Below are positions 1-4,685 of a DNA stretch of 5,077 nt, piece after piece. The position numbers and the translations under genes are program-made. The notes beneath the pieces are model-generated. The model searched no databases and was not told the DNA's origin. It saw only the letters and a list, made by a program, of their open reading frames with translations. Numbering within the stretch: the first letter of the stretch is position 1; every line of letters begins with the position of its first letter. This DNA comes from an uncultured Clostridia bacterium. GTDB taxonomy: Bacteria; Bacillota; Clostridia; Peptostreptococcales; Anaerovoracaceae. The stretch lies in contig CAKQUI010000138.1 in NCBI GenBank assembly GCA_934277495.1, positions 1 to 5,077 on the forward strand. The letters are read 5' to 3'.

Positions 1-208
1 ATACTACCAGTACGCAGGGATGACGACGGAAGACAGCTTCAATGAATATATAGAAGGCGTGAAAAGGATATCCGCCTATGACACAGGCGAGACTGCAGCG
101 TTCGGAGATCAGCTCGTGACGCTTTCCACCTGTGCATACCATACGGAGAACGGCAGGTTTTTCGTGGTAGGCAGGAGGACCGATGCGAAGCAGGTGAAAC
201 CGCAGTAG
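1..208 (+). CDS. Class B sortase, C-terminal fragment (5' end outside window)
   Basis: The reading frame is open from base 2, giving 68 residues that end at a TAG (206-208). The fragment contains the sortase active-site signature LVTLSTCAY, with the presumed nucleophile Cys at fragment residue 44. It is followed by a beta-strand GRFFVVGRR, whose first Arg (fragment residue 52) sits where sortases keep their transition-state arginine. The TLSTC form and the preceding helix-like stretch fit class B sortases, which are extracytoplasmic membrane-anchored transpeptidases that join sorted proteins to the cell wall or assemble pili. The N-terminal membrane anchor and the catalytic His lie outside the window. 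The ATG at 20 is internal, not a start. None of the neighbouring secreted proteins shows an LPXTG- or NPQTN-like sorting signal, so no substrate is visible here. Family identification is confident; the subclass is slightly less so. Confidence 0.9.
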   Translation, partial: YYQYAGMTTEDSFNEYIEGVKRISAYDTGETAAFGDQLVTLSTCAYHTENGRFFVVGRRTDAKQVKPQ

Positions 209-292
209 GATAACAGGTTTCATATATATGACAGATGGTCCTGCAGTGTATTGAGTATCGCTTACGCCGGATCCTGGAAAAATGACAAATAA

Positions 293-338
293 AAAGGAAC
301 AGGTCTGCTGACAGAGTTGTCAGTGTATCTGTTCCTTT
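293..338. terminator. Bidirectional intrinsic terminator between convergent genes
   Basis: AAAGGAACAG (293-302) pairs perfectly with CTGTTCCTTT (329-338). Inside it, CTGACA (308-313) pairs with TGTCAG (318-323) around a 4-base loop. On the plus strand the stem is followed by TTTGTTTTTG, and on the minus strand by a run of T from the A-tract at 291-295. It can therefore end transcripts from both the sortase gene and the leftward secreted-protein gene, which face each other here. The remaining bases between the two genes (209-292 and 339-359) show nothing else. Confidence 0.88.
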
Positions 339-359
339 GTTTTTGTGTTATGTATCCGG

Positions 360-878
360 CTAGTAGCAGTTGCCTGACGGACTGCAGCTCAGCGTTACCA
401 CCATAGTCCTGATGCCGGACTTCGCCTTTGATCTTGGCGCATTGCCCCGGATGTACTTTGCAGAGGCTCTGGCTATAGCCTTGTTATCATGTTTTTCGGA
501 AGATTTGTTGAGGATCCTCCATTTTTTTGTTTTGGAAACGGCCTTCGCAGAGGCTTTCATGCATTTCGAGGTGCCGCCGCCGTATGAAAACGTACCGGTG
601 ACTTTGACATACCATAACACCCGGCCCTGTTTCGACTTGTGATAGACTGATTTTGTGCCAGTGACTGTACCGTTGTTTTTCTTGCGATTTATCTGTTTAG
701 GCGCCTTGAGGGCAGATGTGACCGTTCGGGTGCCTGTTACTACCGTTTCGTAATATGTGCCGTCGCTTTGCTTTTTGATGCTGCGGGATGTACTGCTTCC
801 GGCGTACGCCTGGAGCGGCAGTGCTGTTAATATGAATATGGCTGCGATAAGTAGTGCAGCGGTTTTCCTGCGTTTCAT
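360..878 (-). CDS. Small secreted, highly cationic protein of unknown function
   Basis: Encodes 172 residues. The start at 878 is chosen because AGGAG (885-889) lies 6 bases upstream and the N-terminus MKRRKTAALLIAAIFILTAL is a classic signal peptide, with likely cleavage after AYA (residue 26). A longer frame from 920 would have no ribosome binding site and would begin almost on top of the predicted transcription start. The mature part has about 31 Lys/Arg against 4 Asp/Glu, so it is strongly basic. It contains repeated VTGT motifs (residues about 47-50, 72-75 and 93-96), which suggest a beta-rich fold, and three cysteines (106, 165, 171), two of them near the C-terminus in LSCSPSGNCY. It has no sorting signal or membrane helix after the leader, so it should be released or held by charge to the anionic wall. 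The C-terminal half resembles small secreted proteins seen in other Bacillota, but I cannot name a family. A role as antimicrobial, adhesin or wall-binding protein is guesswork. Confidence 0.82.
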   Translation of the reverse strand: MKRRKTAALLIAAIFILTALPLQAYAGSSTSRSIKKQSDGTYYETVVTGTRTVTSALKAPKQINRKKNNGTVTGTKSVYHKSKQGRVLWYVKVTGTFSYGGGTSKCMKASAKAVSKTKKWRILNKSSEKHDNKAIARASAKYIRGNAPRSKAKSGIRTMVVTLSCSPSGNCY

Positions 879-884
879 TCCAAA

Positions 885-889
885 CTCCT
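885..889 (-). promoter_or_regulatory. Ribosome binding site that fixes the start at 878
   Basis: On the minus strand AGGAG stands 6 bases before the ATG of the cationic secreted protein. It decides between this start and an upstream in-frame ATG at 920. Confidence 0.8.
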
Positions 890-934
890 GTCTTGTATAA
901 ACTCCCGAAAATATCAGCACGTTTGTATTCTTTC

Positions 935-963
935 ATTATATTGCAGCCCCGGATATAAAGCAA
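935..963 (-). promoter_or_regulatory. Sigma-A-type promoter for the leftward secreted-protein gene
   Basis: On the minus strand TTGCTT (958-963) and TATAAT (935-940) are separated by exactly 17 bases. The -10 is consensus and the -35 matches at four of six positions. Transcription would start near 928, giving a leader of about 50 bases that includes the ribosome binding site. The leftward gene therefore appears to use the housekeeping sigma factor, unlike the genes on the other side of this intergenic region. Confidence 0.75.
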
Positions 964-982
964 TACGAAAAATTTATAATTT

Positions 983-1046
983 TTTTTCAAAAAATATGTC
1001 ACAAAAATGCACCCTGCAGGGTTTTTGTATATAGATAGTGCATAAA
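983..1046 (+). promoter_or_regulatory. Promoter-like conserved block, copy A, upstream of the sigma factor operon
   Basis: The block reads, in order, an A/T tract TTTTTCAAAAAA (983-994), TGTCACAAAA (997-1006), a perfect 12-base palindrome ACCCTGCAGGGT (1011-1022), GTATATAGA (1027-1035) and GCATAAA (1040-1046). The same order, with 29 of 39 identical bases from TGTCAC to TATAGA without gaps, recurs at 2420-2458 (copy B). Its position ahead of an ECF sigma gene and of a target-like gene suggests the promoter recognised by that sigma. TGTCAC and GTATAT are 24 bases apart in both copies, longer than a normal 16-18 base spacer. Which hexamers the polymerase contacts is therefore not settled: either TGTCAC pairs with a -10 around GGGTTTT, or GTATAT is the -10 and TGTCAC is an upstream site. 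The leader to the sigma gene is about 120 bases. Confidence 0.65.
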
Positions 1047-1096
1047 AAGCATCTGCCAGGCCTTGCCGGAGTGTGCTTTATCGTGGTGAAGCTGCC

Positions 1097-1125
1097 TTGT
1101 AATGACACTGTGTATAGGTTAAAAT
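1097..1125 (+). promoter_or_regulatory. Possible second, sigma-A-like promoter for the sigma factor operon
   Basis: TTGTAA (1097-1102) and TAAAAT (1120-1125) are 17 bases apart, with a predicted start near 1132 and a short leader to the ATG at 1163. It could supply basal sigma factor before autoregulation takes over. Both hexamers depart from consensus, so this is tentative. Confidence 0.4.
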
Positions 1126-1162
1126 ACAGATATATAAGGTATCATGAAAAAGGGGAATTTCG

Positions 1163-1702
1163 ATGCTTATAACATATCTGGCACTTATAGACACACCACA
1201 GGAAAAGAATGGATTCAGAAAACTATATGAAAAATACAGTAAACTGATGCACTATGCTGCAAAGCGGATACTGGAGGATGACCGGCTGGCAGAAGAAGCG
1301 GTGCAGGAAGCTTTCCTGCGTATAGCGAAGAATTTCAGCAAAGTCGGAGACCCGGACAATCCTGCAGCGAAAAGATTCGTGTTGATAGTAACGGAGAATG
1401 CGGCGCTGGCCCTTCGCAGGAAAGAAGCAAAGCATACTGCAGGCAGCGATCCGGATATCGCTGGAAAGCCCTGCGCAGGCAAAGGCGGTGGGGAGGATGT
1501 GACTGCTGCTGCTGCAGAGTCCCGGGAAGCAGTGGAATACATACTGGATATGCCGCAGGTGCAGCAGAGCTCGCTGTTCCTTCATACGGTATATGGGTAT
1601 AAATACAGGGAGATCGCAGGCCTTCTGGGAATATCGGAAGCGGCAGCGAGAAAACACGTGCAGCGGGCACGCAGTAAACTGGAAGACTGGATGGGGAGGT
1701 GA
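1163..1702 (+). CDS. ECF-type RNA polymerase sigma factor
   Basis: Encodes 179 residues, a normal length for ECF sigma factors. Residues 18-87 form region 2: the helix FRKLYEKYSKLMHYAAKRIL is followed by the core-binding signature LAEEAVQEAFLRIAKN (42-57). Residues about 122-176 form region 4, with a helix-turn-helix around YREIAGLLGISEAAARKHVQ (148-167) and the typical ending RARSKL. The linker between them (about 88-120) is Gly/Ala-rich. The start at 1163 has AGGGG (1151-1155) 7 bases upstream. Its product should direct RNA polymerase core to a small regulon. The next gene starts 6 bases after this stop and encodes a one-helix membrane protein of the kind that restrains such sigma factors. 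The shared block at 983-1046 and 2405-2468 is the probable target, implying positive autoregulation. Family call is firm; the regulon and signal are inferred. Confidence 0.92.
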   Translation: MLITYLALIDTPQEKNGFRKLYEKYSKLMHYAAKRILEDDRLAEEAVQEAFLRIAKNFSKVGDPDNPAAKRFVLIVTENAALALRRKEAKHTAGSDPDIAGKPCAGKGGGEDVTAAAAESREAVEYILDMPQVQQSSLFLHTVYGYKYREIAGLLGISEAAARKHVQRARSKLEDWMGR

Positions 1703-1708
1703 ACCTTT

Positions 1709-2392
1709 ATGGAAACGGGCAGCAGATACGATGATATGATCGAAAATACAGTACAGGAAGCCCTTGCTGCGAAATATTCCTGGGCGGACGACTGGGATGA
1801 AGAAAACTGCAGCTACGAGTTTTCCGTTACTTTCCACAAGGGCATGAAAAAAGCCTTCGCTGCGTCTGATCGAAAATATGTCAGCATAGACCGCTTCCGC
1901 ATGAGACGTGCAGCCGCAGCCCTGCTGATAACAGCAGCACTGATGGCGCTGGCAGGCTGCGCATATGCAGTGACACAGGCAGTGATAAACTGGAACGAGA
2001 AACAGAACGACAGGAACGGCACCCTGGATGTTTACTTCGATATAGACGACCCCGACCACACACTGGAAGACAAAGGCCTCAGAAAACCGGAAACACCGGC
2101 AGGGTATGGGATCGTCAGCGAGGAGAAGGATGACACAGATTATACGATCGAATACCGCAAAGGCAGCAAAAAAATCATCTATTCGCAGCAGGGGAATGTT
2201 GAGACCATGGGGCTGAGTATAGATAACGACGATCCCGGATTCAAGGAAATAACAGTCAATGGGTACAAGGGATACAGCTCTTATGATGAATATGGCTGTT
2301 TTATGGTATGGAGCGACGGGATCTATCTGTATGACATAGGAGGAAACTGCAGTATGGATATTCTTGAGGAGATGGCAGAAAGTCTGAAATAA
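1709..2392 (+). CDS. DUF4367-type membrane protein, probable anti-sigma/sensor partner
   Basis: Encodes 227 residues in three parts: a cytoplasmic N-terminus (1-66) with the FSVTFHKGMKKAF stretch (38-50) typical of proteins paired with clostridial sigma factors; one transmembrane helix (about 67-90); and an extracytoplasmic domain (about 100-227). The outer domain shows the DUF4367 pattern: YTIEYRKGSKKIIYSQQG, then ITVNGYKGY, then a VWSDGIYLYDIGG strand and a final helix MDILEEMAESL. Its ribosome binding site GGAGG (1695-1699) lies inside the end of the sigma gene and only 6 bases separate the two, so translation is probably coupled and the products made in balance. By analogy with such pairs, the N-terminus would hold the sigma factor at the membrane while the outer domain senses an envelope signal. 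No zinc-binding anti-sigma motif HxxxCxxC is present. An LAGC (81-84) mimics a lipobox but lies within the membrane helix. Confidence 0.82.
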   Translation: METGSRYDDMIENTVQEALAAKYSWADDWDEENCSYEFSVTFHKGMKKAFAASDRKYVSIDRFRMRRAAAALLITAALMALAGCAYAVTQAVINWNEKQNDRNGTLDVYFDIDDPDHTLEDKGLRKPETPAGYGIVSEEKDDTDYTIEYRKGSKKIIYSQQGNVETMGLSIDNDDPGFKEITVNGYKGYSSYDEYGCFMVWSDGIYLYDIGGNCSMDILEEMAESLK

Positions 2393-2400
2393 CTAAAATA

Positions 2401-2420
2401 AAACTTTTTCAAAAAAGTTT
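2401..2420. repeat. A/T-rich inverted repeat at the 3' end of the sigma operon
   Basis: AAACTTTTT (2401-2409) is the exact reverse complement of AAAAAGTTT (2412-2420), with two bases between. It starts 8 bases after the stop codon at 2390-2392 and runs into the TGTCAC of copy B. The stem is weak (A/T only) and the following bases are not a T-run. It is therefore more likely an upstream promoter element or curved DNA than a strong terminator, though weak termination is possible. Confidence 0.5.
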
Positions 2421-2468
2421 GTCACAAAATGACCTTTCCCAGGGTTTTGGTATATAGAAGAGCATAAA
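2405..2468 (+). promoter_or_regulatory. Promoter-like conserved block, copy B, upstream of the secreted-protein genes
   Basis: TTTTTCAAAAAA (2405-2416), TGTCACAAAA (2420-2429), CAGGGTTTT (2440-2448), GTATATAGA (2450-2458) and GCATAAA (2462-2468) repeat copy A in the same order, with the same 24-base distance between TGTCAC and GTATAT. The central bases (2430-2439) differ and the perfect palindrome of copy A is only half kept (ACC...GGGT). The leader to the ATG at 2506 is about 40 bases. This is the best sequence evidence that the downstream genes belong to the regulon of the sigma factor at 1163-1702. Confidence 0.65.
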
Positions 2469-2505
2469 GCGACTTCTGTATATTCAAGGGAAAGGTGGTG
2501 AGAAA

Positions 2506-2928
2506 ATGCTGAAAAGATCTATGGTAGCGATCACAACAGCATGCATTATGTTTATATGTATGCTGCTGCCTGTATCAGCGGCAGAAGCTGATGAACCGGG
2601 ATTCAGTCTGATGGCAGCAAATTACCGTAAGGCGAGTGCGTCGATAAGCATATCAGACAACGGGACAGCTTCGGCAACTGGCAAAATGGTAGGAACGGCA
2701 GGCCATACGACAAAGATAAGCATACATTTGTATCTGCAGAAATACAGCAGCGGCAAATGGACGTCAGTGGCAGACTGGACAGGCTCCAAAGCAGCCTCTT
2801 CATACACACTGAAGAAAACAAAAAATGTGGCAAAAGGCTGTAAATACCGCACAAAAGCCGTGTTCAAAGCATACGCAGGCTCAAGCGCAGAAAAGACCAC
2901 GAAGTACAGCACAGCAGTGAAGTATTGA
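2506..2928 (+). CDS. Small secreted protein, DUF6147-like
   Basis: Encodes 140 residues. The ATG at 2506 follows AAAGGTGGTGAG (2491-2502), whose AGGTGG lies 7 bases upstream. Residues 1-25 form a signal peptide with a hydrophobic core (VAITTACIMFICMLLPV) and a probable cleavage near SAA. The mature part (about 115 residues) is rich in Ser, Thr, Ala and Lys. Its beta-strand pattern is ISISDNGTASATG (47-59), ISIHLYLQKYSSGKWTSV (71-88), a KKTKNVAKGCKYRTKAVFKA region (103-122) and TTKYSTAVKY at the end. This matches what I recall of the DUF6147 group of small secreted Bacillota proteins, whose function is unknown; I cannot confirm the match here. It has one cysteine (112) after the leader and no cell-wall anchor. 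Copy B of the shared promoter block lies just upstream, so it is the clearest target of the local sigma factor. The next gene starts 40 bases downstream and is probably cotranscribed. Confidence 0.82.
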   Translation: MLKRSMVAITTACIMFICMLLPVSAAEADEPGFSLMAANYRKASASISISDNGTASATGKMVGTAGHTTKISIHLYLQKYSSGKWTSVADWTGSKAASSYTLKKTKNVAKGCKYRTKAVFKAYAGSSAEKTTKYSTAVKY

Positions 2929-2968
2929 AAGTTTGGAGTTTAGTTGTTTTAGAGAAAGGAATTTTATA

Positions 2969-3808
2969 ATGAAAAGAAAATTATTGATTGTAATGGTATG
3001 CGTGGCATTTATTGTTACTAATACAGCAATTTGTTTCGCATCAGATGGATTAGAAAGTTACGATATAACTTCTTTAAAGGAACTTGATGAAACAATTGAA
3101 GAGTTTGGCGAAGAAGGTATTTCCAAAAGTGATGGTGAATGGATCATTGAAGAAACTGCACCAGAAGTTATGGCAGACTATATAGAAAATATTGATAAAG
3201 CAGCTGCTGAGTACTTCGAAGAGGCAGAACCTGATGAGGTATTATATGATTCTGACAATGATTGCAGTACGCTTGTTTACAGAACTGAAATCGATTCTCT
3301 ATCATCTGTAGAATTAGTTTTAAGTGACAGAGAAGAAACTTCGCTTTTAGAAAATACAGGGAAAACGGTGAAGAGCCTTTTTATTGATGAATGTTATGCA
3401 GCTACAAATGGAGATACTTTATGGAAAAAGTATGGTAAGCGGTACTATACTGCTAAATATACTCGGAATATAGGACCAGGATATGCTACGATATGTACAG
3501 AAAATCATTACACAATAAGCAAAAATGGGATTCATGAAAGAAAGGCCATAAGTTGGCTGGATTCAATGGCATCTGTGACAGGTGATATGACTAAGTCAGG
3601 ATACAGTGTGTTCCCGGATGCAAAAAAGGCAGGCGAGACTACTGGAATCAGAGCTAGGATATCTTTTAAATATACTGCAAGTGCAGGTGGTGGTGCTTTG
3701 AACACATATGTAACAATATATGAGAAGCTAAATATTAAGTATGTTAAAAATGACACTAAAAATAAAAAGATGAAAGTTAAATATACATGGTCCAAAACCA
3801 AGGTTTGA
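2969..3808 (+). CDS. Secreted protein with acidic N-half and basic C-half, unknown function
   Basis: Encodes 279 residues. The ATG at 2969 is preferred because AAAGGA (2955-2960) sits 8 bases upstream and the product begins with a signal peptide, MKRKLLIVMVCVAFIVTNTA, cleaved probably after CFA (residue 24). A TTG at 2933 would add 12 residues that break the leader. After cleavage, residues 26-141 hold about 36 Asp/Glu against 7 Lys/Arg. Residues 142-279 hold about 25 Lys/Arg against 9 acidic residues and end in a Lys-rich tail. The switch falls around DECYAATNGDTLWKKYGKRY (140-159). Three cysteines remain (99, 142, 176). The arrangement recalls an inhibitory acidic propeptide in front of a basic mature domain, but no protease site or known domain is recognised. 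The gene is clearly more AT-rich than the sigma and anti-sigma genes, which suggests separate acquisition. Family unknown. Confidence 0.8.
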   Translation: MKRKLLIVMVCVAFIVTNTAICFASDGLESYDITSLKELDETIEEFGEEGISKSDGEWIIEETAPEVMADYIENIDKAAAEYFEEAEPDEVLYDSDNDCSTLVYRTEIDSLSSVELVLSDREETSLLENTGKTVKSLFIDECYAATNGDTLWKKYGKRYYTAKYTRNIGPGYATICTENHYTISKNGIHERKAISWLDSMASVTGDMTKSGYSVFPDAKKAGETTGIRARISFKYTASAGGGALNTYVTIYEKLNIKYVKNDTKNKKMKVKYTWSKTKV

Positions 3809-3837
3809 TAGAAAATTTTGCAGATTAGATATAGAAC

Positions 3838-3847
3838 AGGAGGTGAG
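3838..3847 (+). promoter_or_regulatory. Near-perfect ribosome binding site for the 29-residue ORF
   Basis: AGGAGGTGAG (3838-3847) includes AGGAGGTGA, which pairs fully with the UCACCUCCU end of 16S rRNA, and it sits at a normal distance from the ATG at 3851. It is the strongest such site in the window and the main reason to accept a reading frame this short. Confidence 0.85.
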
Positions 3848-3850
3848 AAT

Positions 3851-3940
3851 ATGTTCGTTGCATTTTTACCATTGCTGTTAATGGTTGCAATGGCGATCAC
3901 AGTGATATGCCTCGTAAAGCATTTTCTTGGAAAGAAGTAG
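3851..3940 (+). CDS. 29-residue single-helix membrane microprotein
   Basis: A 30-codon frame encodes MFVAFLPLLLMVAMAITVIC then LVKHFLGKK and ends at TAG (3938-3940). Residues 2-22 form one hydrophobic helix, and the C-terminus is short and basic (KHFLGKK), which predicts a cytoplasmic tail and an N-out topology. The AGGAGGTGAG just upstream argues strongly that it is translated. It begins 42 bases after the stop of the AT-rich secreted-protein gene with no terminator visible between, so it is probably in the same transcript. Small membrane proteins of this type can be modulators of a membrane partner, type I toxin-like peptides or holin-like peptides, but nothing in the sequence decides among these. 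There is no antisense promoter that I can defend, so a toxin-antitoxin reading is speculative. Confidence 0.68.
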   Translation: MFVAFLPLLLMVAMAITVICLVKHFLGKK

Positions 3941-3948
3941 TGATCTGT

Positions 3949-3978
3949 TTGTTGCGTTATAAGTCAGAAGTGTATATA
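3949..3978 (+). promoter_or_regulatory. Weak candidate promoter before the tandem hairpins
   Basis: TTGTTG (3949-3954) and TATATA (3973-3978) are 18 bases apart. A transcript starting near 3985 would begin just before the two hairpins and run into the gene at 4131. Both hexamers are imperfect, so this is only a candidate. Confidence 0.3.
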
Positions 3979-3992
3979 CCACAGAAATGATA

Positions 3993-4020
3993 CCAACCTG
4001 CAGGAGAATACCTGCATTGG
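3993..4020 (+). other. RNA hairpin 1 of a tandem pair in the 3941-4130 intergenic region
   Basis: CCAA (3993-3996) pairs with TTGG (4017-4020), and TGCAGG (3999-4004) pairs with CCTGCA (4011-4016). There is a 2-base bulge (CC, 3997-3998) and a 6-base loop AGAATA. The 10 pairs around a bulge look like a structured leader or small RNA rather than a terminator, because no T-run follows. Confidence 0.5.
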
Positions 4021-4029
4021 AAGTAAAGT

Positions 4030-4065
4030 GCTGGCAGATGCAGTGCGACATCTGCATCTGCTGGC
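4030..4065 (+). other. RNA hairpin 2 of the tandem pair: strong 14-pair stem
   Basis: The arms 4030-4043 and 4052-4065 pair along all 14 positions, with 12 Watson-Crick pairs and two G-U wobbles (4033/4062 and 4032/4063). The core GCAGATGCAG / CTGCATCTGC is perfect and the loop is 8 bases (4044-4051). Only TGTCT follows, so it is a poor intrinsic terminator. It may still end or pause transcription after the 29-residue ORF, or fold as part of the leader of the gene at 4131. Confidence 0.6.
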
Positions 4066-4130
4066 TGTCTGCATAAATCAGTACTTTGGGTATGCGAGGT
4101 TATATAGTTTATCTGACAAAAGGACATGAT

Positions 4131-4604
4131 ATGAAAAAAATATTAAAAGTAGTGTTGATATCGTATCTGGTGCTCTCAGCATTGTTTGCAGTGGTTCTGA
4201 TCGCCACTGGTTACAGTGGGGCAGCTTCTGAAAGTGATATAAAGAAAACGCTGGGAAGCAGCGATATACATGTAATAAAATCCGTGGACATAAACAACTC
4301 AAGGGTCGTTTTGTTTCAGGAGAATGAAAAAAATGAATACGTGCAGTATGACAGACTTCCTGCAGGTGGATCATATAAGCTGGAGAGCAATGAAGTACTG
4401 GACGGCGATGATAACATAGTGCTGGCAAACGGATGGCATGCATATATAGTGAAAATCAGCAAAACAGATATAACAGTTTTATCCATAGATAAGTGGAAAG
4501 GCAACGTTACGAGAATCGTCATGATGTTTGCTTTGATCTTTGTTATCGCCATTTTGACTGTTCTTGCAGCAGCTGCAGTAAAGCGATGCAGAGAACATGC
4601 CTGA
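4131..4604 (+). CDS. Two-helix membrane protein with a central extracytoplasmic domain, unknown function
   Basis: Encodes 157 residues. The ATG at 4131 is chosen because AAAGGA (4119-4124) is 6 bases upstream and it begins MKKILKVVLISYLVLSALFA, a basic start followed by a membrane helix (about 7-27). A TTG at 4086 would add 15 residues with no ribosome binding site. A second helix spans about 127-150 (VTRIVMMFALIFVIAILTVL), followed by a short basic cytoplasmic tail KRCREHA. The roughly 95 residues between the helices (about 30-122) are polar, contain no cysteine, and alternate short beta-like strands such as SRVVLFQENEKNEYVQY and WHAYIVKISKTDITVLSI. The topology therefore places a small domain outside the cell with both ends inside. 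I recognise no family. It follows the tandem-hairpin region, and the next membrane-protein gene starts 81 bases downstream. Roles as immunity protein, sensor or envelope accessory protein are all open. Confidence 0.78.
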   Translation: MKKILKVVLISYLVLSALFAVVLIATGYSGAASESDIKKTLGSSDIHVIKSVDINNSRVVLFQENEKNEYVQYDRLPAGGSYKLESNEVLDGDDNIVLANGWHAYIVKISKTDITVLSIDKWKGNVTRIVMMFALIFVIAILTVLAAAAVKRCREHA

Positions 4605-4643
4605 GCATCGGATACAAGGACGATAGTGCGAGGGGTATATATA

Positions 4644-4682
4644 ATGAAACGAAACATAAACGGGATAACAGTGGAGGCATGA
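4644..4682 (+). CDS. Possible 12-codon leader ORF before the last gene
   Basis: An ATG at 4644 is preceded by AGGGG (4631-4635) and reads MKRNINGITVEA before a TGA at 4680-4682, ending 3 bases before the ATG of the next gene in the same frame. It covers that gene's ribosome binding site GGAGG (4673-4677), so ribosomes finishing here could reinitiate downstream. It may equally be chance: TATAAT at 4640-4645 could be a -10 element, in which case this ATG would not be transcribed. Confidence 0.25.
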   Translation: MKRNINGITVEA

Positions 4683-4685
4683 AAT

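Noticed and set aside
697..1002. Minus-strand frame overlapping the start of the cationic secreted protein
   Set aside because: It runs through the promoter of the real gene and out of frame with it, and its product resembles no protein.
1949..1960. LAGC in the anti-sigma candidate, resembling a lipoprotein lipobox
   Set aside because: It lies at residues 81-84, well inside the transmembrane helix and far from the N-terminus, so signal peptidase II processing is not expected.
1223..2059. Long minus-strand reading frame (278 codons) opposite the sigma and anti-sigma genes
   Set aside because: It is antisense to two recognisable genes, its composition is Cys/His-rich as expected of a shadow frame, and there is no ribosome binding site or recognisable domain.
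2925..2953. TTGAAA and TTTAGA 17 bases apart, a possible promoter for the 2969 gene
   Set aside because: A start near 2960 would remove the AAAGGA ribosome binding site from the transcript. Cotranscription with the 2506 gene is more likely.
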